Shown: one piece after another, positions 18,735 to 32,417 of the stretch
How positions within the stretch are numbered: the first letter of the stretch is position 1
How the letters are laid out: every line of letters begins with the position of its first letter
Origin: Mesorhizobium sophorae
GTDB lineage: Bacteria; Pseudomonadota; Alphaproteobacteria; Rhizobiales; Rhizobiaceae
Length of the DNA: 64,000 nt
Assembly (NCBI RefSeq): GCF_002270415.1
Contig: NZ_NNRI01000007.1
Location: forward strand, 558,001-622,000
Direction: 5' to 3'
The notes under the pieces: model-generated
Seen by the model: only the letters and a program-made list of their open reading frames with translations
Database searches by the model: none
Told to the model about the DNA's origin: nothing
Program-made: the position numbers and the translations under genes

Positions 18735-19520
18735 TTGACAGCGGCTGACGCCAGCAATTCGGGGACGACGCTGATCGACGCACTTCTTTCGGCCTCCGCG
18801 GCCGGCATCATCGAGCTTCTCTCGCCCTACCCGCCGGGCTGGGGCGGAGCTCTCTTGGTTGGATTGCTCCACTCGATCGAGATCGCGCTGGGCGCCACGT
18901 GCCTCGGCCTTCTGATCGGCACCGGTGGCGCCTATGGCAAGCTCTATGGCGGGCCGGTGGTACGCGATCTCCTGGCCGTCTACACCACCATCGTGCGCGC
19001 CGTGCCCGAACTGGTGCTGATCCTGCTGCTGTATTATGCCGGAACCGACCTGATCAACCAGGCGCTGACGGCAATGGGTTATCAGCGCGTCGACATCAGC
19101 GGCCTTGCCGCCGGCATCGCCGTGCTCGGATTTGTCCAGGGGGCCTATTCGACCGAAGTGATACGCGGCGCGATCCTGGCCATTCCGCAAGGCCAGATCG
19201 AAGCCGCCCGCGCCTATGGAATGTCTCCCGGCCTGCTGCTGCGGCGCATCACCTTGCCGGCCATGCTGCCCTTCGCCATACCGGGCCTCGCCAATCTCTG
19301 GCTGATCGCCACCAAGGACACCGCGCTGCTGGCGGTCGTCGGCTTCTATGAACTGGCGCTGGCAACGCGGCAGGCCGCGGGCGTCACCAAAGCCTATTTC
19401 ACCTTCTTTTTCGCCGCCGGCGTGCTCTATCTGCTGCTGTCGCTGTTTTCCAATCTGATCATCGGCCGTATCGAGGCCTGGTCGCGGCGCGGCATGCCTT
19501 CGCTCAAGGAGGCGCGCTGA
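18735..19520 (+). CDS. Polar amino acid ABC transporter permease, HisQ-type
   Basis: Inner-membrane permease, 261 aa, with about five transmembrane helices and the cytoplasmic EAA loop (EAARAYGMSPGLLLRRITLP). An in-frame TGA at 18726-18728 forces the start to be the TTG at 18735 or an internal codon, and no clear Shine-Dalgarno sequence is visible, so translation may be weak or begin later. Its stop overlaps the next permease start (TGATG). Together the two permeases form the heterodimeric channel for the importer. Confidence 0.87.
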   Translation: MTAADASNSGTTLIDALLSASAAGIIELLSPYPPGWGGALLVGLLHSIEIALGATCLGLLIGTGGAYGKLYGGPVVRDLLAVYTTIVRAVPELVLILLLYYAGTDLINQALTAMGYQRVDISGLAAGIAVLGFVQGAYSTEVIRGAILAIPQGQIEAARAYGMSPGLLLRRITLPAMLPFAIPGLANLWLIATKDTALLAVVGFYELALATRQAAGVTKAYFTFFFAAGVLYLLLSLFSNLIIGRIEAWSRRGMPSLKEAR

Positions 19521-20329
19521 TGACCGGTGAAACGGCCATTATCAATATCGTCGCGCGAACGTCGCTGTGGTTGCAGCCGCACCGCATTGTGCTGATCCTT
19601 GTGGCGTTGGGGCTGGTCCTGGGGGCCACCTTTTTCATGCGGTGGGACTGGCTGCCGCAGTATTATGAAATGGGATTGCTGGGCATCTGGCGCTCGCTGT
19701 GGATCCTGGCCGTCACCTGCGTGCTGGGCTTCCTGCTCGCCGTGCCGCTGGGGCTGGCGCAGGCGACCGGCTCCTTCTGGTTCGCCGCACCGGCCAAGGT
19801 CTTCTGCACGGTGATCCGGGGCACGCCGCTGCTGATCCAGCTTTGGCTGCTCTACTACGGCCTGGGCTCGCTGTTTCCGCAATATCCGTGGATCCGCGAA
19901 TCTTGGATGTGGCCGTATCTGCGGCAAGCCTGGCCTTATGGCGTGCTGGCACTGACCTTGTCTTTCGCCGGGTATGAGGGCGAGGTGATGCGCGGCGCCT
20001 TTGCCGGCGTTCCCAAGGGCCAGCTCGAGGCCGCCCGCGCCTTCGGCATGACCCGCTGGAAGACATTTCGGCGCATCTGGCTGCCACAAGCGTTCTATCG
20101 TGCGCTGCCGACGCTGACCGGTGAAACCGTGCTGCAATTGAAGTCGACGCCGCTGGTGGCAACGATCAGCGTCATCGATATCTTCGCCGTTTCGTCCAAG
20201 GTGCGGCAGGACACCTACCTGACCTACGAACCCTTGCTGCTGCTGGCGCTGATCTACATGACGATCACCGGCATCCTGGTCTTCGCCTTCAGCAGGATCG
20301 AGGCGCGGATCCCCAACAAGATCGGCTAG
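19520..20329 (+). CDS. Polar amino acid ABC transporter permease, HisM-type
   Basis: Second membrane subunit, 269 aa. It has five predicted transmembrane helices, a conserved periplasmic-to-TM start (GIWRSLWILAVTCVLGFLLA), RGTPLLIQLWLLYYG, and the EAA loop EAARAFGMTRWKTFRRIWLP that docks with the ATPase. Start codon overlaps the previous stop by one base. Followed by an imperfect palindromic repeat and then the Ldh-type reductase gene. Confidence 0.9.
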   Translation: MTGETAIINIVARTSLWLQPHRIVLILVALGLVLGATFFMRWDWLPQYYEMGLLGIWRSLWILAVTCVLGFLLAVPLGLAQATGSFWFAAPAKVFCTVIRGTPLLIQLWLLYYGLGSLFPQYPWIRESWMWPYLRQAWPYGVLALTLSFAGYEGEVMRGAFAGVPKGQLEAARAFGMTRWKTFRRIWLPQAFYRALPTLTGETVLQLKSTPLVATISVIDIFAVSSKVRQDTYLTYEPLLLLALIYMTITGILVFAFSRIEARIPNKIG

Positions 20330-20405
20330 CGAGCAGCCAGCAGCGAATAGCGGGTAGAAGCGGCGCGCCGCATCCTCTATTCACTAGCCACCACTCCCTA
20401 CTCGC
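20329..20405. repeat. Imperfect palindromic intergenic repeat
   Basis: The segment opens GCGAGCAGC and closes CCCTACTCGC; the arms are imperfect reverse complements, and the centre contains the exact palindrome GCGGCGCGCCGC. The right half has short repeats of the CTATTCACTAGCC / CTACTCGC type that occur between genes in rhizobia. It fills most of the gap between the permease and the reductase and could fold in the transcript. Confidence 0.45.
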
Positions 20406-20417
20406 TTAGAGGCAGCC

Positions 20418-21422
20418 ATGATGCAACTCAGTCTCGACCAGGCAAAAGGACTTTGCCGGATGGCGGCGCTTGGCGCCGGCGCCAATGAGGAAGCGGCGCA
20501 ATCGCTCACCGCCTCTATCATCGCCGCCGAGTCGGAAGGGCTTTCGACCGTCGGGCTGTCGCATTTCATCGATTATCTCGAGGCGCTCGAAGCCGGACGC
20601 ATCGACGGCAATGCCGACCCGGTGATCACCCGGCCGGCGCTGGCGGTCTATCTCTCCGACGCGCGCGGCGGGCTGGCGCATACCGGCTTCGACCGCACCA
20701 TCGACGACCTCGCCAAGGCGGCAAAGCTGTTCGGTGTCGCCATCTTCTCGCAGAAGAATGCCTATACATGCGGCGCGCTCGGCTACTTCACCGGCAGGCT
20801 GGCAGAACTTGGGCTGGTGTCGTTCGCTGCCACCAATGGCCCGGCGGTGCTCGCCGGCTCGGGCTCGGTCAAGCCGGTCTACTGCACCAACCCGATGTCG
20901 TTTGCAGCACCTGCCGCCGACGGCGCGCCGCTGGTCATCGACCAGTCGTCGAGCGCTACCGCCTTCGTCAACATCCGCAAGGCGGCGGAAGACGGCAAAA
21001 AGATCCCCGAAGGCTGGGCGCTGGATGCCAGCGGCAACCCGACCACCGATCCGGCCGCCGCCATGAAAGGCGCCATGCTTGCCTTCGGTGGCCAGCGCGG
21101 CGCCAACATCGCGCTGATGGTCGAAGTGCTGGCGGCGGGCCTGTCGGGCGCCAACTGGTCGCTCGATGCGCCATGGTTCACCGGCGGGCCGGACAGTCCA
21201 GGAACCGGGCTGTTCGTGCTTGCCGTCGAGCCCAAGCTGCTCGATCCCGATTTCGAGCAGCGCATGAAGGACCAGCTCGACCGGCTGCGGCGGCGCTTCG
21301 GCGTGCATGTGCCCGGGCGTGCCCGGGCCGAAGCCGCCGAGAAGGCGCAGGCGCGGGGCATCACCGCGCCAAAGGCGGTGGTGCAGCGCATTTCCGAATT
21401 CGCCGCACGTTATTCTTCCTGA
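20418..21422 (+). CDS. Malate/L-lactate dehydrogenase (Ldh2) family oxidoreductase
   Basis: NAD(P)-dependent reductase of the PF02615 family, 334 aa. Recognisable blocks are SHFIDYLEALEAGRI near residue 48 (with the catalytic His region), NAYTCGALGYF, and AATNGPAVLAGSGS. Members include malate, ureidoglycolate and sulfolactate dehydrogenases, and the piperideine/pyrroline-2-carboxylate reductases used in basic amino acid breakdown. The position behind a basic amino acid ABC transporter favours an imine or keto acid from that class, but this is inference. Starts at ATG 20418 with a second ATG directly after. Confidence 0.8.
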   Translation: MMQLSLDQAKGLCRMAALGAGANEEAAQSLTASIIAAESEGLSTVGLSHFIDYLEALEAGRIDGNADPVITRPALAVYLSDARGGLAHTGFDRTIDDLAKAAKLFGVAIFSQKNAYTCGALGYFTGRLAELGLVSFAATNGPAVLAGSGSVKPVYCTNPMSFAAPAADGAPLVIDQSSSATAFVNIRKAAEDGKKIPEGWALDASGNPTTDPAAAMKGAMLAFGGQRGANIALMVEVLAAGLSGANWSLDAPWFTGGPDSPGTGLFVLAVEPKLLDPDFEQRMKDQLDRLRRRFGVHVPGRARAEAAEKAQARGITAPKAVVQRISEFAARYSS

Positions 21423-21665
21423 ATAATCCGCTTATTTATCAGCTAGTTATCTGAAGACTGCCCGCCCAAGGCGAGCTGCGGTGCAAATTTTCTTTGCGTG
21501 CTGCTGAACCTTTCCGCGCATCGCAGCGACCCAGCTATGTCCAGGGCAAGGCGAGCTTGCCCGATCCACACCGAGGGGAACAGCAAACCGAAGAGAAAGC
21601 CTGTTTTACGCAGGGGATGTCCCTTTGCGCCTCGAAAACCCACCCAAAATCAAAAGGAAATTGCC

Positions 21666-21947
21666 ATGACCAACACCAAGCTCACCATGCTGACCGCCGT
21701 CCTTCTTCTCGGCTCGTTCATGGGCGCCACACAGGCTGCCTCCTTGAAGGCCGCGCCGGTCAAGCCGTCCGCGCCCGGCGTGATCACCGCTCCGAGCGGC
21801 GGCGCCACCGAGGATCATTACTGCAAGAACGGCCATGCAAAATTCGCCAACTGCAGCGCCGATTTCATCGCGGCCTGCAAGAAGGTTGGCGGCACCATGT
21901 CGGATGTCCAGGGCTGGGGTGGGCGTACTTGCTTCACGCCCTCCTGA
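21666..21947 (+). CDS. Small secreted cysteine-containing protein
   Basis: Hypothetical exported protein, 93 aa. The first 24 residues are a signal peptide ending ATQAA. The mature part is short and has four cysteines (HYCKNGH, ANCSADF, AACKKVGG, GRTCFTPS) that could form two disulfides in the periplasm. AAGGAAA precedes the ATG at 21666. No family was recognised. It is monocistronic, followed by a strong terminator. The 240 bp upstream contains no gene and probably holds its promoter. Confidence 0.7.
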   Translation: MTNTKLTMLTAVLLLGSFMGATQAASLKAAPVKPSAPGVITAPSGGATEDHYCKNGHAKFANCSADFIAACKKVGGTMSDVQGWGGRTCFTPS

Positions 21948-22003
21948 TACCGTCCCAGGTCAGGCCGCTCCGTCGGCCCCTGGCTTCGCATGATGTCACC
22001 CGG

Positions 22004-22028
22004 AAAACCCCGCTGCGGCGGGGTTTTC
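22004..22028 (+). terminator. Rho-independent terminator
   Basis: CCCCGC (22008-22013) pairs with GCGGGG (22018-22023) across TGCG, flanked by AAAA before and TTTTCT after. It lies about 60 bp past the stop of the small secreted protein gene. Confidence 0.85.
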
Positions 22029-22064
22029 TGTGTTTCGTTCTATGACGCCAAAACATGATGATGA

Positions 22065-22084
22065 AAGTTAACTTTTGTTAACTT
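22065..22084. promoter_or_regulatory. Inverted repeat upstream of doxX, candidate operator
   Basis: AAGTTAAC (22065-22072) and GTTAACTT (22077-22084) are exact reverse complements separated by TTTT, in an AT-rich stretch 58 bp before the DoxX start. The shape fits a MarR/HxlR-type dimer site, but no such regulator gene is adjacent. Confidence 0.45.
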
Positions 22085-22141
22085 GACTTGATGGGAGCCA
22101 TCGGGCGTTTGCAAAGGACTATCACAAAAACAGGAGCTACG

Positions 22142-22594
22142 ATGTCCGTGACCACTGACGCCTCCCGCGGCAAGCTGATCGTTCCAGTGCTTGGCCGCCT
22201 GTATTCGTCGCTGCATGACGCCGGTGAAACCGCTCTTCGCGTCGTCGCCGGTGCGTTCCTCGCCATCCATGGCTCGCAGAAGATCACCAATCCTTTCGGC
22301 GCCGCCGAAATGGTCGAGGGCCTCGGCTTCTATCCCGGCGCCTTGTGGTCGTTGCTTCTGGCCTGCACGGAATTCTTCGGCGGCATCTTCATTGCCATCG
22401 GCCTTTTGACGCGGCCGGCCGCCTTTGCTGGCCTGTTCGTGCTGCTGGTCACTGTCTGGTTCCACTGGGTCACCATGAGCCAGGGCTTTTCGGGTGCCGA
22501 GAAGTCGCTTTTGTGGGCCGCGATCCTGCTCTTCTTCGTCATTCGAGGCGGCAACCGCCACTCAGTCGACGCCCGCATCGGCAAGGCGTTCTAA
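22142..22594 (+). CDS. DoxX family membrane protein
   Basis: Small inner-membrane protein, 150 aa, with four predicted transmembrane helices. The family signature is visible in ALRVVAGAFLAIHGSQKITNPFG and LLLACTEFFGGIFIAIGLLTRPAA. DoxX proteins are linked to oxidative stress or thiol redox complexes, but this one has no assigned role. The ATG at 22142 follows GGAGCTACG. It is preceded by a palindromic operator-like element and followed 100 bp later by the NDUFA9-like gene. Confidence 0.88.
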   Translation: MSVTTDASRGKLIVPVLGRLYSSLHDAGETALRVVAGAFLAIHGSQKITNPFGAAEMVEGLGFYPGALWSLLLACTEFFGGIFIAIGLLTRPAAFAGLFVLLVTVWFHWVTMSQGFSGAEKSLLWAAILLFFVIRGGNRHSVDARIGKAF

Positions 22595-22697
22595 CAGATC
22601 GAAACAGGGGTGACGCGACCACGCGTCGCCCTTTGCCTTTGGCGCGAAACGGATTATGAAACGGCTTCAGCCAAGCTTGCGAGCGCCGGAGCCAGCC

Positions 22698-23675
22698 ATG
22701 ACCGAAATCCTGCAGACCCCAAAGCTCGTCGTCGTCTTTGGCGGGTCAGGTTTTGTCGGCCGCCATGTCGTGCGCGCGCTGGCCAAGCGCGGCTATCGCA
22801 TCCGGGTCGCCTGCCGGCGGCCCGATCTCGCCGGCCACCTGCAGCCGCTCGGCAATGTCGGCCAGATCCAGCCGGTGCAGGCCAATGTGCGCGTCCGCTG
22901 GTCGGTCGACCGCGCCGTGCAAGGTGCCGACCATGTCGTCAATCTTGTCGCCATCCTGCATCAGAGCGGCCGGCAGAAATTCTCCACGGTGCATGAGTTC
23001 GGCGCCAGCGCGGTGGCTGAAGCGGCGCGCGCCGTCGGCGCCGGCCTCACCCATATTTCAGCGCTTGGTGCCGATCTAGACTCCGGATCGGACTACGCAC
23101 GCACCAAGGCACTTGGCGAAAAGGCCGTCCTGGAGACGATCAGGGACGCCGTGATCTTCCGGCCGTCGATCATTTTCGGACCGGAGGACAGCTTCTTCAA
23201 CCGCTTCGCCAATATGGCGCGCTATTCGCCGGTGCTGCCGCTGATCGGCGGCGGGCAGACCAAGTTCCAGCCGGTCTATGTCGGCGACGTCGCCGAAGCC
23301 GTGGCGCGCTCGGTCGACGGCAAGGTCGATGGCGGCCAGATCTACGAGCTTGGCGGCCCCAAGGTGCTGACCTTCAAGGAGTGCATGGAAGAACTGCTAG
23401 ACGTGACCGAACGCAAGCGCCTGCTGGTGCCGGTGCCGTGGTGGGTGGCGAATATGCAGGCCTCGATCCTCGGGCTCCTACCCAATCCGCTGCTGACCAA
23501 GGACCAGGTGATGCAGCTGCGCGAGCACAACATCGTTTCGGACGCGGCGGCCAAGGCTAACCGGACATTGGTCGGGCTCGGCATCCAGCCGCAATCGATC
23601 GCCACGATCCTGCCCAGCTACCTCTGGCGCTTCCGCGCCGCCGGCCAGTTCCAACAGCGCAAGCCCGCAGCATAA
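22698..23675 (+). CDS. NAD(P)-binding NDUFA9-like protein (complex I-associated epimerase family)
   Basis: Atypical SDR of 325 aa, close to the mitochondrial complex I subunit NDUFA9 and its alphaproteobacterial relatives. The dinucleotide motif FGGSGFVGRHVV is near residues 14-25; DYARTKALGEKAV carries the YxxxK pair, followed by IFRPSIIFGPEDSFFNRFA. Relatives bind NADP and help stabilise complex I, though bacterial function is not proved. The ATG at 22698 is used because the fold starts about 10 residues later; an in-frame ATG 42 bp upstream adds an unlikely extension. Ends 12 bp from the convergent P450 gene. Confidence 0.85.
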   Translation: MTEILQTPKLVVVFGGSGFVGRHVVRALAKRGYRIRVACRRPDLAGHLQPLGNVGQIQPVQANVRVRWSVDRAVQGADHVVNLVAILHQSGRQKFSTVHEFGASAVAEAARAVGAGLTHISALGADLDSGSDYARTKALGEKAVLETIRDAVIFRPSIIFGPEDSFFNRFANMARYSPVLPLIGGGQTKFQPVYVGDVAEAVARSVDGKVDGGQIYELGGPKVLTFKECMEELLDVTERKRLLVPVPWWVANMQASILGLLPNPLLTKDQVMQLREHNIVSDAAAKANRTLVGLGIQPQSIATILPSYLWRFRAAGQFQQRKPAA

Positions 23676-23687
23676 GTCAGTGCATCC

Positions 23688-25055
23688 CTAGCGCGGCGTG
23701 ACCTGCATCGGCAAACCGCCTTGCGGCTGCGTGGTCAGCTTCTGCACCGGCCAGGGTTTCGTCTCGGCCGTGGTGTCGAAGCGGAAGCGCGCCAGCATGA
23801 TGGCGAGCGCGATGATCGCCTCCTGCATGGCGAAGCTGGCACCGATGCAGACGCGTGGGCCCGCGCCAAACGGCAGATACTGGAAGCGATCGATCTTCTC
23901 GCGGTTTCCCGGGTGGAAGCGCTCCGGCACAAAGGCGTCAGGGCGGTCCCACAGCTTCCTGTGGCGATGGACGACCCACGGCATGACCAGCACCGCGGCG
24001 TATTTCGGGATATAAAGATCCTTCCACATTTCCGGTTCGATCGGCTCGCGATTGATCGACGGCGCCGGCGGATAGAGCCTGAGCGCCTCGTCGAAGGCCG
24101 CGCGCGTGAACGGCATTGCGTCGAGCCATTTCGTCGGATCGGGCTCGCGCGCCAGCACCCGGTCGATCTCCTGCTCGACCCTGTCGCGCTCCCATGGCGA
24201 TTCCGCGAGACAGTAAAGCGTCCAGCCGAGTGCACGCGCCGTGGTCTCGTGGCCGGCACCGATGAAGGTGATGATGTTGTCCTCGACCTCGGCCCGCGTC
24301 AGCCCGTCGGGCCCCTCAGCCTTGAGCAGCAGCGTCAGGAAATCCTGCGGCACGGCATCGGGGTCGCGCTTGAATTTCTGTTCGCGCAGCTTGACCGTGC
24401 CGGTGACGATCTTGCGGAAATAGGCCATGGTCTTGCGACCACGGATGCGGGTGAGCCGTGGCAGCCAATCGGGCGCGCGCAACAGGTCGAGCGGATCGAC
24501 GCGGCCCATGGTCTCGAACAGCCGGTCGATCTCATTGGCAAAACTGCCCGGCTGGCCAGCGATCTCGCCGGAAAATAGCGTCTCGGCCAGGATGTCATAG
24601 GTGAGCAGCGTCATGTCATGGGCGATGTCGGACGTGCCGCCACCCTCGTAGCGGGCGACGAACTCTTGCGTGCGCTTGAGCATCGGCTCGGCGAAGCCGA
24701 AGATGTGGCGCGGTGTGAACACCGGCGCCATCGCCTTGCGCGAACGCTTCCAGACCTCGCCCTCGGCGGTCAGCAGGCCGTCGCGCAGGATCGGCCGCAG
24801 GATCTTCTGGCGCACCGTCGCCATCTTGTAGTTCTTGGCATTGTCGACCAGCACGTGGCGGATGAGGCCGGGATCGTTGGCAACGACCAGATGTCCACCA
24901 ATGCCATTCACCGAAATCCAGGGCTCGTTGTAGGTATGCTCGCCCCACAATTCGAGCGGGTTGCGGTAGACGATGCGGATCATCTCCAGCGTCGAGGGCG
25001 GCGTCGTGCGCGGCTTTGGCGCCGGGGGAACGAAGGGGGCGGGCTGGACGTCCAT
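23688..25055 (-). CDS. Cytochrome P450
   Basis: Heme-thiolate monooxygenase, 455 aa, soluble as usual for bacteria. I-helix oxygen-binding motif GAGHETTA, K-helix EALRLYPPAP (ExxR), PERF segment, and heme loop FGAGPRVCIG with the iron ligand at C403. The pattern resembles CYP102/CYP4-like fatty acid hydroxylases more than bacterial class I camphor-type enzymes. No ferredoxin gene is next to it; the divergent FMN reductase gene begins about 210 bp away but is not an evident partner. ATG 25055 has GGAG seven bases upstream, better than the earlier in-frame ATG at 25106. Confidence 0.93.
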   Translation of the reverse strand: MDVQPAPFVPPAPKPRTTPPSTLEMIRIVYRNPLELWGEHTYNEPWISVNGIGGHLVVANDPGLIRHVLVDNAKNYKMATVRQKILRPILRDGLLTAEGEVWKRSRKAMAPVFTPRHIFGFAEPMLKRTQEFVARYEGGGTSDIAHDMTLLTYDILAETLFSGEIAGQPGSFANEIDRLFETMGRVDPLDLLRAPDWLPRLTRIRGRKTMAYFRKIVTGTVKLREQKFKRDPDAVPQDFLTLLLKAEGPDGLTRAEVEDNIITFIGAGHETTARALGWTLYCLAESPWERDRVEQEIDRVLAREPDPTKWLDAMPFTRAAFDEALRLYPPAPSINREPIEPEMWKDLYIPKYAAVLVMPWVVHRHRKLWDRPDAFVPERFHPGNREKIDRFQYLPFGAGPRVCIGASFAMQEAIIALAIMLARFRFDTTAETKPWPVQKLTTQPQGGLPMQVTPR

Positions 25056-25267
25056 GGAGTGCTCCGCTGATACCTCAATGTAGTGGCTGGCAATCCAGGC
25101 GTCCATGTGACCGAAACGCAGACCGAAACCTCAGCGCCCAAGACGCGAACTTAGAGAGTCTGTTCATCTGATCGTGACCGCTGCGCCGGCGACCTCGCCT
25201 TGTCCCCAGGGACGCTCTGCCGTAGGTGACAGTCACCAACAGATACCGCTAATCGAAGGAGCCCGCC

Positions 25268-25837
25268 TTGAAGCACCAGTTGAACATCATCATCGGCAGC
25301 ACGCGGCCCGGCCGCGCCGGACCGGTTTTCGCCGAATGGCTGGAGGCATTCGCGCGCGAGCACGGGAAATTCGACCCGGTGCTGACCGACATTGCCGCGT
25401 TCAATCTGCCGGTTCTGGACGAGCCGCATCACCCCAAGCTCGGCAACTATCAGAACGACCACACCAAGGCCTGGTCGAAGGCGATCGATGCCGCCGACGC
25501 CTTCGTCTTCGTGGCGCCGGAATACAATTATTTCGCCGCTCCGGCGATCATCAACGCGATCGACTATCTCGCACGCGAGTGGAAATACAAACCCGCCGCC
25601 ATCTTCAGCTATGGTGGCGTCTCCGGCGGCCTGCGCGCGGCGCAAGCGCTCAAGCCGCTGCTGACTTCGGTGGGCGTAATGCCAATCTCCGAAGGGGTTT
25701 CCTTGTCGCTCTATCAGAAACTGCTCGAGCATGACGGCTCTTACCGGGCCAGCGAGCAGGTGCAGGGCGCAACCACGACCATGCTGGACGAGCTGTTGCG
25801 CTGGAGTGAAGCCCTGAAGCCGATGCGAGCAGCCTGA
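25268..25837 (+). CDS. NADPH-dependent FMN reductase-like flavoprotein
   Basis: Flavodoxin-fold oxidoreductase, 189 aa. The FMN phosphate loop reads GSTRPGRAGP near residues 10-19, and the flavin-contact segment is APEYNYFAAPAIINAIDYL, followed by YGGVSGGLRA. Such enzymes reduce quinones, azo compounds or free flavin. The start is a TTG at 25268 with an excellent AAGGAG six bases upstream. Divergent from the P450 gene and 88 bp before the caspase-like gene on the same strand. Confidence 0.88.
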   Translation: MKHQLNIIIGSTRPGRAGPVFAEWLEAFAREHGKFDPVLTDIAAFNLPVLDEPHHPKLGNYQNDHTKAWSKAIDAADAFVFVAPEYNYFAAPAIINAIDYLAREWKYKPAAIFSYGGVSGGLRAAQALKPLLTSVGVMPISEGVSLSLYQKLLEHDGSYRASEQVQGATTTMLDELLRWSEALKPMRAA

Positions 25838-25925
25838 AGGAGCCGGTTTTCGGCCCAAAGCCCGGCTTGCTCGCGCCATAAAGAGGTGGAATGGTTGGCG
25901 AACAACTGAGCCGGGGCGGTTCGAC

Positions 25926-31173
<5,248 letters not shown>

Positions 31174-31197
31174 TCTCCCCGGATATTGATCTCCGGC

Positions 31198-31225
31198 ATT
31201 GGCGCGCTGCGGCGCGCCAATTTGT
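31198..31225 (+). terminator. Hairpin terminator of gyrB
   Basis: ATTGGCGCGC (31198-31207) pairs perfectly with GCGCGCCAAT (31212-31221) around TGCG, followed by a weak T-rich tail TTGTT. It lies 24 bp after the gyrB stop. Confidence 0.65.
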
Positions 31226-31325
31226 TCCATCCGAGGCAAACAAAATCATTTCATAACCCGCCGGAACGGAAGTCCCCGAGGGACATTGTGACAGTATCGA
31301 TCACAATTTCTCACAGGAGGCCTTC

Positions 31326-31403
31326 ATGGGACGCGGTATCTTGCTCTGGCTACTTGGAATCCCGATTCCAATCATCATTCTGATCATGCTTTTCGTACGG
31401 TAG
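31326..31403 (+). CDS. 25-residue hydrophobic membrane peptide
   Basis: A short frame with a perfect AGGAGG six bases before ATG 31326 encodes MGRGILLWLLGIPIPIIILI followed by MLFVR. It is one transmembrane helix with a central proline pair and a basic end. It stands 10 bp upstream of the next membrane protein gene, so the two are probably cotranscribed. The strong ribosome-binding site and the regular helix argue that it is real. Similar tiny peptides are often left unannotated. Function unknown. Confidence 0.65.
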   Translation: MGRGILLWLLGIPIPIIILIMLFVR

Positions 31404-31413
31404 GGGGAAATTC

Positions 31414-32325
31414 ATGCAGTCCACCCTATCGGCTGTCGACGTTTCCGCTTCCACTGAATCCTCCACTCCTGCCGTCAGCTGGGGACCGATCATCGCCGGT
31501 GCCTTCGCGGCCTCGACGTTGACCTTGATCCTGATGCTGCTCGGCTCAGGGCTCGGTCTCACCATCGTGTCACCCTGGTCGGGCTCAGGCGCGTCGGTCA
31601 CCACCTTCGCGGTGTCCACCGCGATCTGGCTGATCGTCGTGCAATGGCTGTCCTCCGGTGTCGGCGGCTACCTTGCAGGGCGCCTGCGCACCAAATGGGT
31701 CGGCATCCATACCGACGAGGTCTATTTCCGCGACACCGCCCACGGCTTCCTCGCCTGGGCGTTGGCCACTTTGCTCGTCGTCGGGGTGCTTGGCTCGGCC
31801 CTGTCCACTGCGCTGGGGTCCGGCGTGCAGGCGGTCTCGACCGTTGCCTCGGGCGCCGTCATGGGCGCGTCGGCCGGTGCTTCCGCCGGCGGCGCTTCGA
31901 CCGACAATGCGACATCGTATCTGGTGGATTCGCTGTTCCGCCCGGCCGATGCGGGCAAGCTCGCAGTAGCCAATCCGGACAGTAATGCCGCCGCGGTCGG
32001 GCAAGCCTCGCGCATCCTGATCGCCGGCGCTGCTGCCGGCGAGATTTCGGCGGACGACAAGACCTATCTGTCGCAACTGGTCGTTGCCCGCACCGGTCTG
32101 TCCGAGGCCGACGCCAAGGCGCGTGTCGATGCTCTTGTTGCGAAGGTCGAGGACGCCAAGGTCAAGGCCAAGCAGGCGGCTGACACCGCCAGGAAGGGGA
32201 GCGCGACCTTTGCGCTGCTTGGTGCGCTGTCGCTGGCCATCGGTGCCTTCATCGCAAGTGCTGCGGCGGCCCTCGGCGGCAGGCAGCGCGACGACGAGGA
32301 GGCGGTGTTTCTGACCGGCCGCTGA
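31414..32325 (+). CDS. Hypothetical alanine-rich membrane protein
   Basis: Inner-membrane protein of 303 aa. Hydrophobic helices are near residues 25-50, 65-85 and 110-135, and one close to the C-terminus (FALLGALSLAIGAFIASAAAAL). Between them is a soluble Ala/Lys-rich segment (VDALVAKVEDAKVKAKQAAD) likely to form a coiled coil. Conserved-looking start WGPIIAGAFAASTLTLIL and loop GYLAGRLRTKWVGIHTDEVYFRDTAHGF suggest a known but uncharacterised proteobacterial family. GGGGGA precedes the ATG. Probably in one transcript with the 25-residue peptide, ended by a strong terminator. Confidence 0.75.
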   Translation: MQSTLSAVDVSASTESSTPAVSWGPIIAGAFAASTLTLILMLLGSGLGLTIVSPWSGSGASVTTFAVSTAIWLIVVQWLSSGVGGYLAGRLRTKWVGIHTDEVYFRDTAHGFLAWALATLLVVGVLGSALSTALGSGVQAVSTVASGAVMGASAGASAGGASTDNATSYLVDSLFRPADAGKLAVANPDSNAAAVGQASRILIAGAAAGEISADDKTYLSQLVVARTGLSEADAKARVDALVAKVEDAKVKAKQAADTARKGSATFALLGALSLAIGAFIASAAAALGGRQRDDEEAVFLTGR

Positions 32326-32345
32326 TTCTGGGGCCGAAGCAAATC

Positions 32346-32376
32346 AATCCACTCCGGGCCAAGCCCGGAGTGGATT
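32346..32376. terminator. Strong bidirectional terminator
   Basis: A perfect 14-bp stem (32346-32359 with 32363-32376) closes on a 3-nt loop, with T-rich sequence on the right (TTTCTGTTTG) and A-rich on the left. It lies between the convergent membrane protein (ends 32325) and hydrolase (ends 32418) genes and can serve both. Confidence 0.85.
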
Positions 32377-32417
32377 TCTGTTTGAATTGCCATGCAGCGC
32401 GGTGGGATCTCTCTGTT

